DNA from: Nitrospiria bacterium
GTDB lineage: Bacteria; Nitrospirota; Nitrospiria; Nitrospirales; UBA8639
Assembly (NCBI GenBank): GCA_030430725.1
Contig: JAUIKP010000009.1
Span: 1-19,169, forward strand
DNA: 19,169 nucleotides
Direction of reading: 5' to 3'
Made by a program: the position numbers and the translations under genes. Below are positions 1-7,160 of this stretch, piece by piece (the stretch's first letter is position 1; each line of letters starts with the position of its first letter). The notes beneath the pieces were generated by a model. The model was not told the DNA's origin, ran no database searches, and worked only from the letters and a program-made list of their open reading frames with translations.

Positions 1-11
1 TGTGATACCAT
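1..11 (-). CDS. Start of an unidentified minus-strand gene, cut by the window edge
   Basis: On the minus strand an ATG (positions 11-9) is preceded by a full Shine-Dalgarno AAAGGAGG (complement of 16-23), with about 4-5 nt of spacing. Only three complete codons (Met-Val-Ser) lie in the window, so the product cannot be named. It lies about 170 nt downstream of the mgtE stop on the same strand and could be the next gene of that run or have its own promoter. The ribosome-binding site is the whole of the evidence. Confidence 0.5.
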
Positions 12-184
12 GGAGCCTCCTTTCCTCAATGACATAAGATAAAAATGAGAGAAAAAACGATACTACCCTACCATCAGTTAGGAGGCAATCAAAAATTTTC
101 TTTAAAAAAAATATGCCCGGGAGGGGGATAGGATAGGGATGGAGTGCACATGAATAGGGATACTGCCCACAAGCCGATCAATGA

Positions 185-1519
185 TCACGTTTCCAATAAA
201 CTTGAAAGCAAGGTGGCAAGACCTAAGAAGCTGAAAAACCCGACCACATCGGTGACCGTGGTTAACACAATGGAGGAGGATTGAGCCGGATCCTGCTTGA
301 GTGCCTTCAACCCAATGGGAATGATCGCGCCGGATAACCCCGCAATAACCATCGAAATAATCATGGACGATCCAATGATGAAGACCAAACCCCATGACCG
401 GCTCCATAGTCCCACGGCGAAACACGCCGTGACAGAGACTGCCAGGCCATTTAAAAAGGCGACATAAACTTCTTTTCCGCTGACCCTGAGCCATTGGGAT
501 GGTCGAATATCCCGCAGAGCCAACCCGCGAATGACCACAGCCAGGGATTGCGCTCCGGTATTGCCTGACTGCCCGGCGACAATCGGAAGTAAGACAGCCA
601 GAGCGGTAAATTTTGCAATAGTCCCTTCAAACATTCCCACGACGAATGAGGCAAGGAATGCCGTTAACAGATTCAGTTGCAACCATGGCAATCGTTTTCG
701 GACCGAAAACCACACAGGGGAAAGCGCACGCTCATCTTTATTGGCTCCCACCATCGTTAACAAGTCCGCACTCGCATCTTCCTGACTGGCCTTAATAATG
801 GCTTCATTCCGGACAACGCCTAATAGTCGTTCGTCCAGATCCACAACCGGAATCGTAAAAAAATGTCGTTCACCAAAGAGTTCAATAATCTCTTCTCGCG
901 ACTCCAAAGGATGAATGGTGGGAAGATCCTGAACCATAACCGACTGCAGTTTTTCTTCCGGATCCACCAGCAACAAGTCACGAACGGAAATCCGGCCCAC
1001 GAGCCTTTGGGTTCGATCAATGACATAGACATCGTGAACATCTTTCTGCGCCCTGATCCGCACCTGGACCATGGCTTCCCGGACCGTGCTTTCCTCCTGC
1101 AACACAAAAAATTTGGGATCCATAATCCGGCCGACGGATTCCTCCGGATACGTCATGTAGGACAGGATTTCCTGGGCATACCGTTCAGGAACTCTGAAAA
1201 GAATCGCACGTTGGAGATCGTCGTCCAGCCGTTGAAACAGGGATGCCGCTAATGACGGGGAAAGATGCGGGACGACCTGTTTCAGCAAATCGGTGGGCAT
1301 GATCGCCAAGGTATCCGCAGCCACGGGAGGAGTGATACAGGCCAGAAGATTCGCCGCATTTTTCGGACTGGTTCCTTGCAAGACTCGCAGAATATCCTCC
1401 ACCGGATACTCTTCGAGAATATGTGCGGCTTCCTCATGGTGGTTCTGGAAAAATGCTTCGTTGAGGAGATGCCCTCTCCCCCGGACCTTCGTCCCACCCT
1501 GTGCGGTTAATTCCCTCAC
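185..1519 (-). CDS. mgtE: MgtE-type magnesium transporter
   Basis: Inner-membrane Mg2+ channel/transporter of the MgtE family, 444 aa from the chosen start. Residues about 15-130 form the helical MgtE N domain and about 135-245 a CBS pair (VYVIDRTQRLVGRISVRDLL is a typical CBS strand-helix). From about 280 onward there is a five-helix membrane domain with the family signature GNTGAQSLAVVIRGLA (near 320) and the last helix TTVTDVVGFFSFLGLA. Its Asp (about 424) corresponds to the conserved pore Asp of the family. In known MgtE proteins the N and CBS domains sense cytosolic Mg2+ and close the pore. I chose a GTG start because its GTGA overlaps the stop of the preceding gene, implying translational coupling; a longer in-frame reading to an ATG at 1597 would run 81 nt into that gene. 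No strong terminator follows. Confidence 0.9.
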   Translation of the reverse strand: MRELTAQGGTKVRGRGHLLNEAFFQNHHEEAAHILEEYPVEDILRVLQGTSPKNAANLLACITPPVAADTLAIMPTDLLKQVVPHLSPSLAASLFQRLDDDLQRAILFRVPERYAQEILSYMTYPEESVGRIMDPKFFVLQEESTVREAMVQVRIRAQKDVHDVYVIDRTQRLVGRISVRDLLLVDPEEKLQSVMVQDLPTIHPLESREEIIELFGERHFFTIPVVDLDERLLGVVRNEAIIKASQEDASADLLTMVGANKDERALSPVWFSVRKRLPWLQLNLLTAFLASFVVGMFEGTIAKFTALAVLLPIVAGQSGNTGAQSLAVVIRGLALRDIRPSQWLRVSGKEVYVAFLNGLAVSVTACFAVGLWSRSWGLVFIIGSSMIISMVIAGLSGAIIPIGLKALKQDPAQSSSIVLTTVTDVVGFFSFLGLATLLSSLLET

Positions 1520-2352
1520 CCTATTTTGTTCCGTTCTTGTAGCGTTTCCGCTACATCGGTCATTAAGCGAATGCCGGTTAAGGAATAGACTTCCCAAAGT
1601 TGCATAAGCGAATCACTCACCGATCCCAACGGGGCTTTGCCTCCGACATCTTTTTCAATCCTACGTAACATGCGATATCGCAAGGCCCCGAAAAATGTTC
1701 CCCACCGATCGACCACCGGCAAGGTATGAAATCGGCTCCACTCAGAGTGTTTGAGAATTTCTTCCAAATTGGCTTCTGCTGATAAGGTCGTGATCTGGGT
1801 CTCCATCAAGGTTCCGACCAAATGATCAGACCGATCAATCAGGAGTTGTCTCAATGTGAGGACACCTTCCAGTTTGCTATCGCGATCGATGACATAGACA
1901 TAGTACATGGCTTTCTGACCATAAGTACGGATACGGTCTATGGCCTCTTCGACGACAATATCAGGCGGGAGGGTAAACACCTGAGGGTCCGCTAAACTTC
2001 CTGCCGTGTTGGGTGAATACCGCAAGGCACGGCGAAGGGTAGCCCCCATCGGATTATCTAACCGTTCCAACACGTCCTGGCGAACGGGTTCCGCAAATTG
2101 CCGAAGGACCCCGATTGCTGATGTGGCATTCATGGCGCCTAAGACGCCTGCTCCAAGGTCTTTGGAAAGTTCTTCGATGATTTTTGCCGTGGACACCGGC
2201 AAACAATGCTCTAAGACACCAGCGATTTCCTCCCCGGGTAAGGCCTCCAGAAGCGAAGCCGATTCATGAGGATCAAGCGATTCCAAATGACGGGCCGCTT
2301 CCACAGGATGGGCCTGCAAATACCCCAGAGTAAGCCGATGCTCAAGTTCCAT
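1516..2352 (-). CDS. Stand-alone MgtE-N/CBS domain protein (soluble MgtE-like regulator)
   Basis: A 278-aa protein with the same soluble architecture as the cytosolic half of MgtE but no membrane domain. A helical repeat region (about 1-115; HPVEAARHLESLDPHESASL, then ALPGEEIAGVLEH) is followed by a CBS pair (about 120-232; YYVYVIDRDSKLEGVLTLRQ, then FHTLPVVDRWGTFFGALRYR). The tail (235-278) has no hydrophobic helix. It begins 3 nt after the channel gene and its TGA overlaps the GTG of mgtE, so the three genes are probably co-translated. By domain it should bind Mg2+ and/or nucleotides and could act as a partner, decoy or extra sensor for the MgtE encoded next to it; that role is inference. 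The frame is open with no decay, so it does not look like a truncated pseudogene. Confidence 0.8.
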   Translation of the reverse strand: MELEHRLTLGYLQAHPVEAARHLESLDPHESASLLEALPGEEIAGVLEHCLPVSTAKIIEELSKDLGAGVLGAMNATSAIGVLRQFAEPVRQDVLERLDNPMGATLRRALRYSPNTAGSLADPQVFTLPPDIVVEEAIDRIRTYGQKAMYYVYVIDRDSKLEGVLTLRQLLIDRSDHLVGTLMETQITTLSAEANLEEILKHSEWSRFHTLPVVDRWGTFFGALRYRMLRRIEKDVGGKAPLGSVSDSLMQLWEVYSLTGIRLMTDVAETLQERNKIG

Positions 2353-2355
2353 ATG

Positions 2356-3204
2356 TTAGCCTTCGCGATGGGTAATGACGGCAGTTGATTCGGTAACCTG
2401 GGTAGCAGGAATGATGACCCGGCCTTCCTGAGTTTCCAACACAACCGAAATGGGTGTAACCGCAACCACGATTCCTTGGTTCTCTCCGATTTTTACTGTC
2501 ATGCCCACTCGAACCATTGACCCCAAATAATGAGCGGCAATGAGATTCGCCACCGCGTTTCGTGACCCCAACCCAAACGACAATGCCGCACCCCCGATCA
2601 ATCCTGCTAAGAGGATGACAATGGTATTGTTCAACAATTCCGTATTAATCCCGAGTGCGTCAATGGCCGTGACCACGATCAACAACACCACCGCCACATA
2701 GACGGCCTGGGCCACCATCGTCCCGTGGGTAATGCCAGCCGAGCTACAAGTCATGGTAATCAATTCCCGAACAAAATTCGCGGCGATTAACCCCAGAACC
2801 AGCACCAATACGGCAATCCCGACTTTAGGAATATAATAGGCAATACTCGTCAGGGCATCCGAAACCATCGTCAAACTGAGGGTGTCAGACGCTTGAATGA
2901 GAAAGACCAGGAAAATAATCCAAAAACCAATCATCCCCAAAATTTCAGAAATCTTCTGCTTGGTTCCTGATCGCTCCAATAAGGTCTGCACAGCGGTTCG
3001 ACTCAGCAACCGGTCAAACCCCATCAATTGCAACAAGCGGGTCACCACAACAGAAACCAGCCGGGCGAGCACATAGCCAAGACCCAGCAGCATGCACGCC
3101 AAAATCAAGGTTGGTAAATAGGCAACAATTTGCGCCAGGCTTGCCGTAACCGCGTCGGTTAAGCCATCCACCCAACCGGCCATCGTCAACGTTTTCTCTT
3201 GCAT
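2356..3204 (-). CDS. MscS-like mechanosensitive channel family protein (small, TM-helix type)
   Basis: A 282-aa membrane protein. Hydrophobic segments lie at about 25-58, 86-106, 122-148, 163-183 and 190-215. The last is rich in Gly and Ala (LLAGLIGGAALSFGLGSRNA), like the pore-lining TM3 of MscS. A short beta domain follows (about 230-270; VGMTVKIGENQGIVVAV, then EGRVIIPATQV), matching the MscS beta domain where the channel meets the cytosol. The large alpha/beta vestibule of E. coli MscS is absent, so this belongs to the compact TM-helix/MscS group. Expected role: pressure-gated ion or solute release on hypo-osmotic shock. The chosen ATG has an upstream GAGAGGA at about 11 nt; an ATG seven codons further in is possible. 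It is followed after 3 nt by the MgtE-N/CBS gene. Confidence 0.8.
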   Translation of the reverse strand: MQEKTLTMAGWVDGLTDAVTASLAQIVAYLPTLILACMLLGLGYVLARLVSVVVTRLLQLMGFDRLLSRTAVQTLLERSGTKQKISEILGMIGFWIIFLVFLIQASDTLSLTMVSDALTSIAYYIPKVGIAVLVLVLGLIAANFVRELITMTCSSAGITHGTMVAQAVYVAVVLLIVVTAIDALGINTELLNNTIVILLAGLIGGAALSFGLGSRNAVANLIAAHYLGSMVRVGMTVKIGENQGIVVAVTPISVVLETQEGRVIIPATQVTESTAVITHREG

Positions 3205-3234
3205 ATGAAGGATCGTCCTCTCTTCCGAATCAAC

Positions 3235-3306
3235 CTACTTAGGCGAAACGCCTTGTTTTCCTCCAAAAGACTCGATAAGCATTGGACCATGACAATCGTT
3301 GATCAT
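3235..3306 (-). CDS. Candidate 23-aa leader ORF upstream of the channel gene
   Basis: A small minus-strand ORF, too short for usual gene calling. It starts with ATG after a perfect AGGAGG (5-nt spacing) and ends in TAG 30 nt before the channel ATG. The deduced peptide begins MINDCHGPMLIESFGG and has no recognisable domain or membrane segment. Its 3' end contains a small perfect hairpin (AGGCG-TTT-CGCCT as read on this strand; 3241-3253), and a second GGAGGA lies inside the ORF. The arrangement resembles a translated leader that could couple ribosome passage to expression of the channel-MgtE genes. It may be fortuitous: there is no homology evidence, and 23 codons can stay open by chance. The Shine-Dalgarno site is the strongest point. 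Confidence 0.35.
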   Translation of the reverse strand: MINDCHGPMLIESFGGKQGVSPK

Positions 3307-3411
3307 AGTATCCTCCTGAAGATCACGCAACTGACATTCCCGCGAGACACCTTATCTGCCTTCTGGGCGACAGCCTGCCAGTCCATCCTTCTCTCGAAAA
3401 GTTCATGGAAC

Positions 3412-5646
3412 CTATTCCCTGCATATCTGGTGCATGCGTCCGCCTTTCCGTCGCCCACGCTGCATCGCTTTAGCAAAACGCAGGATGGCCGGATCGTTGA
3501 GCCAAGCAGTCAATTCTCGACCAATACGCACTCGCCAGGAAGGATAGACTGATTCCGGTGCTCCAGGAAGATTGGGCGGATCAAGCTCTGCCAACAAATC
3601 TTCAAGTTGCACAATGAGCAGGCGCGACGGTGTCCTGGCTAAATACCGGTACATGGCTTGAAGCATCTCGTCCGAAAGGCTTGAGGGGATGGCCTCGGCA
3701 GACCAGAGCCCCTCCCGATGCAAGGCCTCCCATAATCGTTTCCGATCTTCCGCACGCTGTTGCCGGTCTTGCTCGATATCCTTTTTTCTGGGGTATACAC
3801 CCCCTTCTTGCTTAATAATGATATCTCGTCCGGCCCAAAAACCTTTAAGGGTAGGAAGATCATGGGTCGTGGCGGCCACAAGCGCCAGCTCAGGATAACC
3901 ATGTGGTGGGATCATCGCCCCCCCATTCTCTCGCTCAAAAAATAGCAGGCGATAGGATAGAAGTCCGGCGGTACTTAATTTTTTTCGAATAACAGAAGTG
4001 ACTGCACCAAGATCTTCCCCAACCACCATGACCTTCCGTCGCACGCTTTCTAGTGCCAGGACCGCCAAAATTTCATCGACATAGGTCTTGACATACACGC
4101 CATCCTTTCCTGTTCCTCCTTGGGGAACCCAGAACATCCGAAACAGCCCCAAGGCATGGTCGATCCTCAGGACTCCGCCATGTCGCATATTTTGACGTAA
4201 GGTTTCCCGAAGAAAGCGATAGCCATCTTCCCGCAAACGAACGGGATTTGGCACAACCAGTCCCCAACTTTGTCCATTGAGATTAAAGGAGTCCGGTGGC
4301 GCTCCAACCGTAATGCCTGAGGCAAGCTGACCTTGAAAGACCCAGGCATCGGCCCCATCGGGGTGAATACCAACCGGTAGATCGTGATACAGCCGGAGAG
4401 ACAACGAATATTTCTTCGCAACATGATCGAGTTGCTGTAATTGCAATTCACATAACCATTGAACATATTGATAAAATTGTATCCGGGTGGCATTGGAACG
4501 TTGAAAAACTTCTACAGCAGGTGACTGGGGATGCTGAAAGACGTTAGGCCAGGTACGCCAAGCCACCGTTCCCAGGTGTTCCGTCAAGACCTGAAATGTA
4601 CAAAACATGGTCAGATGGGGATTGAACCCGGACACAAACCTGGCAAACGCCCTCCCACGTGCCGTGAGATGTTGAGGCTGGAGATGGTGTCGTCGAAACA
4701 CTCGAAATAATTCTTCGAGAACTGTCCATTTCAGTTTCCTTACGGCCTCATAGTCGACCAGTGGACTCTCCCGCAATTGTTGGAGACGACGCTGGAATTT
4801 TGCACTCTTGGCTCTCTGGCGAAGGCCTGCCGAAATCCGCCACTCCTCTACCCCCTCCAGGTTCAAATACACGGGGCTCCAAAAGAGGCGGCTGGACGGA
4901 GAATAGGGGCTCGTTAATCCCTCCGCGGGGATATGAAGAGGATTGACCCCGATGGTAGCCACTCCCCAACGAGTCCCCGCCACCTTCATGACGTCTTCTA
5001 AATCTCGAAAATCCCCAATTCCCCAGTTTCTGCGTGACCGTAACCCATAGAGTTGGAGCGAGATCCCCCATGCTCGTTTGGGGGAAGAGGGGAGATAACA
5101 TTTCCTGGGTGCAACTATGAGCAGGGCCTGTCCCTCCACCGTTCGCCCTGCAGACAGCTTCACACAGACGGAAAGACGGAAATATCCGAGTGGAAATTTT
5201 CCCAAAAGAGGAAAATGAACCTGGACATATTTGACACCACGGATTGTCTTCTCAGATGTCACCTGGCCCCTGGATCCAGGCAGAGATAGGCGCCGGCTGC
5301 CCCCCTTCTCATCCGTCACCTGGATGACGACGGAAACCTTCTCCAGACTGATGTCCTCTAGAGGAAGAGACAACGCCAACATGAACGGAGCATCAGAAGG
5401 ATACCGAACCACAACTGAATCAATAACCTGTGTCCAGGTTCGCAAGGCCGCATGAGCAAGCGAGTCAAGTATTTCCTTCTTCGACGAGGCCTTCACCCCC
5501 ATGCTGGCCAGGACTTGTTGAAGATGAGGCACCGTAACCTTTCGCTCAACACCTAACCCATCAGAATAAACTGGTTCAATGCCATACTGCCGCCCTAATT
5601 GCCAAATCGGCTTCGTGGAAAATTCATAGTTATTCATCGTTGTCAT
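3412..5646 (-). CDS. malQ: 4-alpha-glucanotransferase (amylomaltase), long form
   Basis: A 744-aa GH77 enzyme that transfers maltodextrin segments between alpha-1,4-glucans (disproportionation) in the cytosol. A non-catalytic N-terminal extension of about 190 residues precedes the barrel, as in the E. coli-type long MalQ rather than the roughly 500-aa Thermus form. The barrel starts at WGISLQLYGLRSRRNWGIGD (about 193) and carries NPLHIP and SPYSPSSRLFWSPVYLNLE. Catalytic residues by family comparison are Asp496 in LRIDHALGLFRMFWVP (nucleophile), Glu544 in VVGEDLGAV (acid/base) and Asp596 in TTHDLPTLKGFWAG (stabiliser). All are present, so it should be active. An in-frame ATG three codons later is an equally possible start; neither has a strong ribosome-binding site. 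It is the first gene of the minus-strand run and would process the linear chains released by GlgX. Confidence 0.93.
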   Translation of the reverse strand: MTTMNNYEFSTKPIWQLGRQYGIEPVYSDGLGVERKVTVPHLQQVLASMGVKASSKKEILDSLAHAALRTWTQVIDSVVVRYPSDAPFMLALSLPLEDISLEKVSVVIQVTDEKGGSRRLSLPGSRGQVTSEKTIRGVKYVQVHFPLLGKFPLGYFRLSVCVKLSAGRTVEGQALLIVAPRKCYLPSSPKRAWGISLQLYGLRSRRNWGIGDFRDLEDVMKVAGTRWGVATIGVNPLHIPAEGLTSPYSPSSRLFWSPVYLNLEGVEEWRISAGLRQRAKSAKFQRRLQQLRESPLVDYEAVRKLKWTVLEELFRVFRRHHLQPQHLTARGRAFARFVSGFNPHLTMFCTFQVLTEHLGTVAWRTWPNVFQHPQSPAVEVFQRSNATRIQFYQYVQWLCELQLQQLDHVAKKYSLSLRLYHDLPVGIHPDGADAWVFQGQLASGITVGAPPDSFNLNGQSWGLVVPNPVRLREDGYRFLRETLRQNMRHGGVLRIDHALGLFRMFWVPQGGTGKDGVYVKTYVDEILAVLALESVRRKVMVVGEDLGAVTSVIRKKLSTAGLLSYRLLFFERENGGAMIPPHGYPELALVAATTHDLPTLKGFWAGRDIIIKQEGGVYPRKKDIEQDRQQRAEDRKRLWEALHREGLWSAEAIPSSLSDEMLQAMYRYLARTPSRLLIVQLEDLLAELDPPNLPGAPESVYPSWRVRIGRELTAWLNDPAILRFAKAMQRGRRKGGRMHQICRE

Positions 5647-5946
5647 TCAAATAGGGAGAAGCTTCTTGTTCCCATTTGGCGCGGAAATCACCATTATCCA
5701 TCCCTCATACTCCGGGTTATTTCATCCGGGGCATACGGCGGCTGACGAACCAGGCATCCACGGCATGGGTCGTATTCGTTACCCCGAAATTCAGAAGATT
5801 GTTCGAGCATCCCCTCGGGCAGAGTATCTCCGCCTTATCAATGCTCTCCTTCCCCCTAACGCTTCCTCTCAGGGAGTGTTGAATAATAAGGATGTTCAAG
5901 GGCAAATTTGCCCAGGATGAGATTACTCATCAAAGGCTCCTGGTCG

Positions 5947-6057
5947 GTTCAAAAAAGTCCGTCCAGCAAGGCCGCAGCCGTTTTTGCGCGCGGAGCGTAC
6001 GCGTAGTACGTGAGCACGGAAAAAAGGCGAGAACGCCGCTGGCGGCATTTTTTCAAC
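5947..6057. repeat. 111-bp imperfect inverted repeat (hairpin/MITE-like intergenic element)
   Basis: The two ends are imperfect inverted copies: GTTCAAAAAAGTCCGTCCAG at the left, and GTTGAAAAAATGCCGCCAGC when the right end is read in reverse complement. The complementarity continues inward, with gaps, to a central stem CGTAC-GCGTA-GTACG (5996-6010). Each strand also ends in a T run after a GC-rich segment, so either transcript could act as a terminator-like hairpin. It contains no ORF of its own. It resembles short palindromic intergenic repeats that I associate with Nitrospira genomes, but I cannot confirm copy number from one window. No clear target-site duplication is visible. Confidence 0.6.
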
Positions 6058-6184
6058 AGACCCTCTCAGTAATTGTACGGGAAGATCAATCTTGTGTCTT
6101 CTACAAACCACCTGGTTCACGACTGAAAATATAGATCTAAAAAGTTAAAAATTGCCGTGTTCAACATGCACTTGACTCATTGCA

Positions 6185-6199
6185 TGGAAACGGTTTCCA
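6185..6199. promoter_or_regulatory. 15-bp perfect palindrome, operator-like
   Basis: TGGAAAC-G-GTTTCCA is a perfect inverted repeat with a single central base, about 95 bp before the predicted promoter of the DUF2934 gene. AAACG/GTTT half-sites are common among LacI-family carbohydrate regulators, although those usually have an even-length centre. The regulator is unknown and no regulator gene lies in this window. Confidence 0.35.
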
Positions 6200-6278
6200 C
6201 CCCGGTGCAGGAAAATCCCTTTTTAATCCTGTCACACCACAGTGATCGCCACGAAAAACACTCATCATGCCCAACCGC

Positions 6279-6308
6279 TTGGACGGAAAGTTTCATTTCA
6301 GATACAAT
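6279..6308 (+). promoter_or_regulatory. Sigma-70-like promoter for the DUF2934-ytxH genes
   Basis: TTGGAC (6279-6284) and TACAAT (6303-6308) are separated by 18 bp, close to the -35/-10 consensus. The predicted transcript start, near 6315, lies upstream of both possible DUF2934 start codons (6331 and 6379). It was found by eye only. Confidence 0.4.
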
Positions 6309-6378
6309 AAAAATACATGAGAAAGTCAAAATGGGGTCTCTCCAAAGTCAGACAACCATAGGAGCTAAGAAACGAACC

Positions 6379-6702
6379 ATGCCCCCTAAAACATCAGACG
6401 GGAAACCACCCAAGAAAAAACCGTCCACCACAAAAAGAACGACAACGGAAGGCAAGACCGCAAAAAAAACCGGCAACAAACCTGTGGCATCCACTGCTAC
6501 GCGCCCAGCGCGACCTCAGGCAAAGGAGCCCCAAGCCTCCTATCCCGATTCCTCTATGGCGTTATCTGAAGAATTGCGTAAACGGATTGCCCAACGCGCC
6601 TATGAAATTCATCACCAACGCGGTGGCCAACATGGCAGTGATTGGGAAGATTGGCTTCAAGCGGAGCGCGAGATACTTTTGCAGCAGCCTCCGCCACTTT
6701 AA
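6379..6702 (+). CDS. DUF2934 domain protein with a basic low-complexity N-terminal tail
   Basis: A 107-aa protein from the chosen ATG. The first 60 or so residues are rich in Lys, Thr, Pro and Ala (for example PPKKKPSTTKRTTTEGKTAK), strongly basic and probably disordered. The C-terminal part (RIAQRAYEIHHQRGGQHGSD, then WEDWLQAEREIL) matches DUF2934, a short helical domain of unknown function, often in small proteins, with the same AYE...G...DWxxAE pattern. I start at MPPKTSDG because an AGGAG lies upstream, although at a long 14 nt. The in-frame ATG at 6331 would add 16 residues. The basic tail, like a histone H1 tail, suggests nucleic-acid binding, but that is inference. It is followed 83 nt later by a YtxH gene, probably in the same transcript. 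Confidence 0.75.
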   Translation: MPPKTSDGKPPKKKPSTTKRTTTEGKTAKKTGNKPVASTATRPARPQAKEPQASYPDSSMALSEELRKRIAQRAYEIHHQRGGQHGSDWEDWLQAEREILLQQPPPL

Positions 6703-6719
6703 TGGACAACTGAAATCTT

Positions 6720-6749
6720 GATTAATGGCAAATAGATTAATGGCAAATA
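6720..6749. repeat. Exact 15-bp tandem duplication
   Basis: The 15-mer GATTAATGGCAAATA occurs twice with no gap (6720-6734 and 6735-6749) in the 83-nt gap between the DUF2934 gene and ytxH. A TATTAT follows directly (6748-6753) and could be a -10 element for ytxH. The two copies are identical, so the duplication is recent or maintained. Confidence 0.85.
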
Positions 6750-6785
6750 TTATCCACCGGCATCCCAACAATGGAGGAAATTCAC

Positions 6786-7013
6786 ATGGATAACGACACC
6801 CGATACGTCTTGCTCGCGGGACTTTCATTAATGGTCGGAGTGGTTCTCGGAACCGGTCTTGGGCTATTAATGGCTCCCCAGTCAGGCTCACGAACCCGTC
6901 GTCAGTTAAAAAACATGATGGAGGATGCCAGCGAAAGGGCTGGAGAATTTGCGGATGACGCCAAAGAAGCTGTCAGCGGCATTGTGGAACGCAGCAAAAA
7001 ATTTGTCGTCTAG
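6786..7013 (+). CDS. YtxH-domain small membrane protein
   Basis: A 75-aa protein. One N-terminal transmembrane helix (about 7-28; YVLLAGLSLMVGVVLGTGLG) ends in the YtxH-type LLMAPQSGSRTRRQLK turn. An amphipathic, charged helix follows (EDASERAGEFADDAKEAVSG). This is the usual layout of YtxH-like general-stress proteins; their molecular role is poorly known. The start is set by GGAGG (6773-6777), 8 nt before ATG; an earlier in-frame ATG at 6771 overlaps that Shine-Dalgarno site and is unlikely. It resembles the second YtxH gene at 18554 in design, with the same membrane segment and acidic/basic helix but a shorter tail. Confidence 0.85.
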   Translation: MDNDTRYVLLAGLSLMVGVVLGTGLGLLMAPQSGSRTRRQLKNMMEDASERAGEFADDAKEAVSGIVERSKKFVV

Positions 7014-7160
7014 AAAACTGATGACAAAGGTACCTGTTCCACTCCTACGCCCGTGCCTTTCTTAAGGATTGGGACCTTTTGCTCTGAGCAGGGCAATGCT
7101 TTGTATAGGCACGAACCTTATTCCATCGATCCCCGGGATTGGTGGCAGGCGGGTCATTGG

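Larger units (their letters stand above)
5647..6378. other. Intergenic region between divergent malQ and the DUF2934 gene
   Basis: About 730 nt without a convincing gene. The short ORFs here overlap one another in several frames, lack ribosome-binding sites and have no domain-like sequence. The stretch holds a 111-bp inverted repeat (5947-6057), a 15-bp palindrome (6185-6199) and a sigma-70-like promoter (6279-6308), each listed separately. Both malQ (leftward) and the DUF2934 gene (rightward) must be transcribed from it. I see no tRNA or other structured RNA gene. Confidence 0.6.

Noticed and set aside
88..130. Terminator after mgtE
   Set aside because: A T run is present on the minus strand but only a short self-complementary CCCGGG precedes it; no proper stem is seen.
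1520..1597. 26-residue N-terminal extension of MgtE inside the preceding gene
   Set aside because: It would require an 82-nt overlap with a well-supported gene; the GTGA stop/start overlap gives a much more usual arrangement.
5666..5920. Open frame of 84 codons in the malQ upstream region
   Set aside because: It overlaps other frames of similar length, has no ribosome-binding site, and its composition is not protein-like; treated as non-coding.
5892..6134. Open frame of 80 codons across the inverted repeat
   Set aside because: Most of it is the palindromic element read in one frame; it has no ribosome-binding site or domain.
6157..6378. Longer N-terminus for the DUF2934 protein
   Set aside because: A start at 6157 lies before the predicted promoter and the extra residues are unlike the family. 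6331 remains possible, but 6379 fits best with the MPPK-type start.
7014..7160. Structured RNA between ytxH and glgX
   Set aside because: Distant CGTGCC/GGCACG pairing and a small wobble-containing TTGCTC/GGGCAA hairpin are seen, but stems are short and loops long; it is probably only the space between convergent genes.
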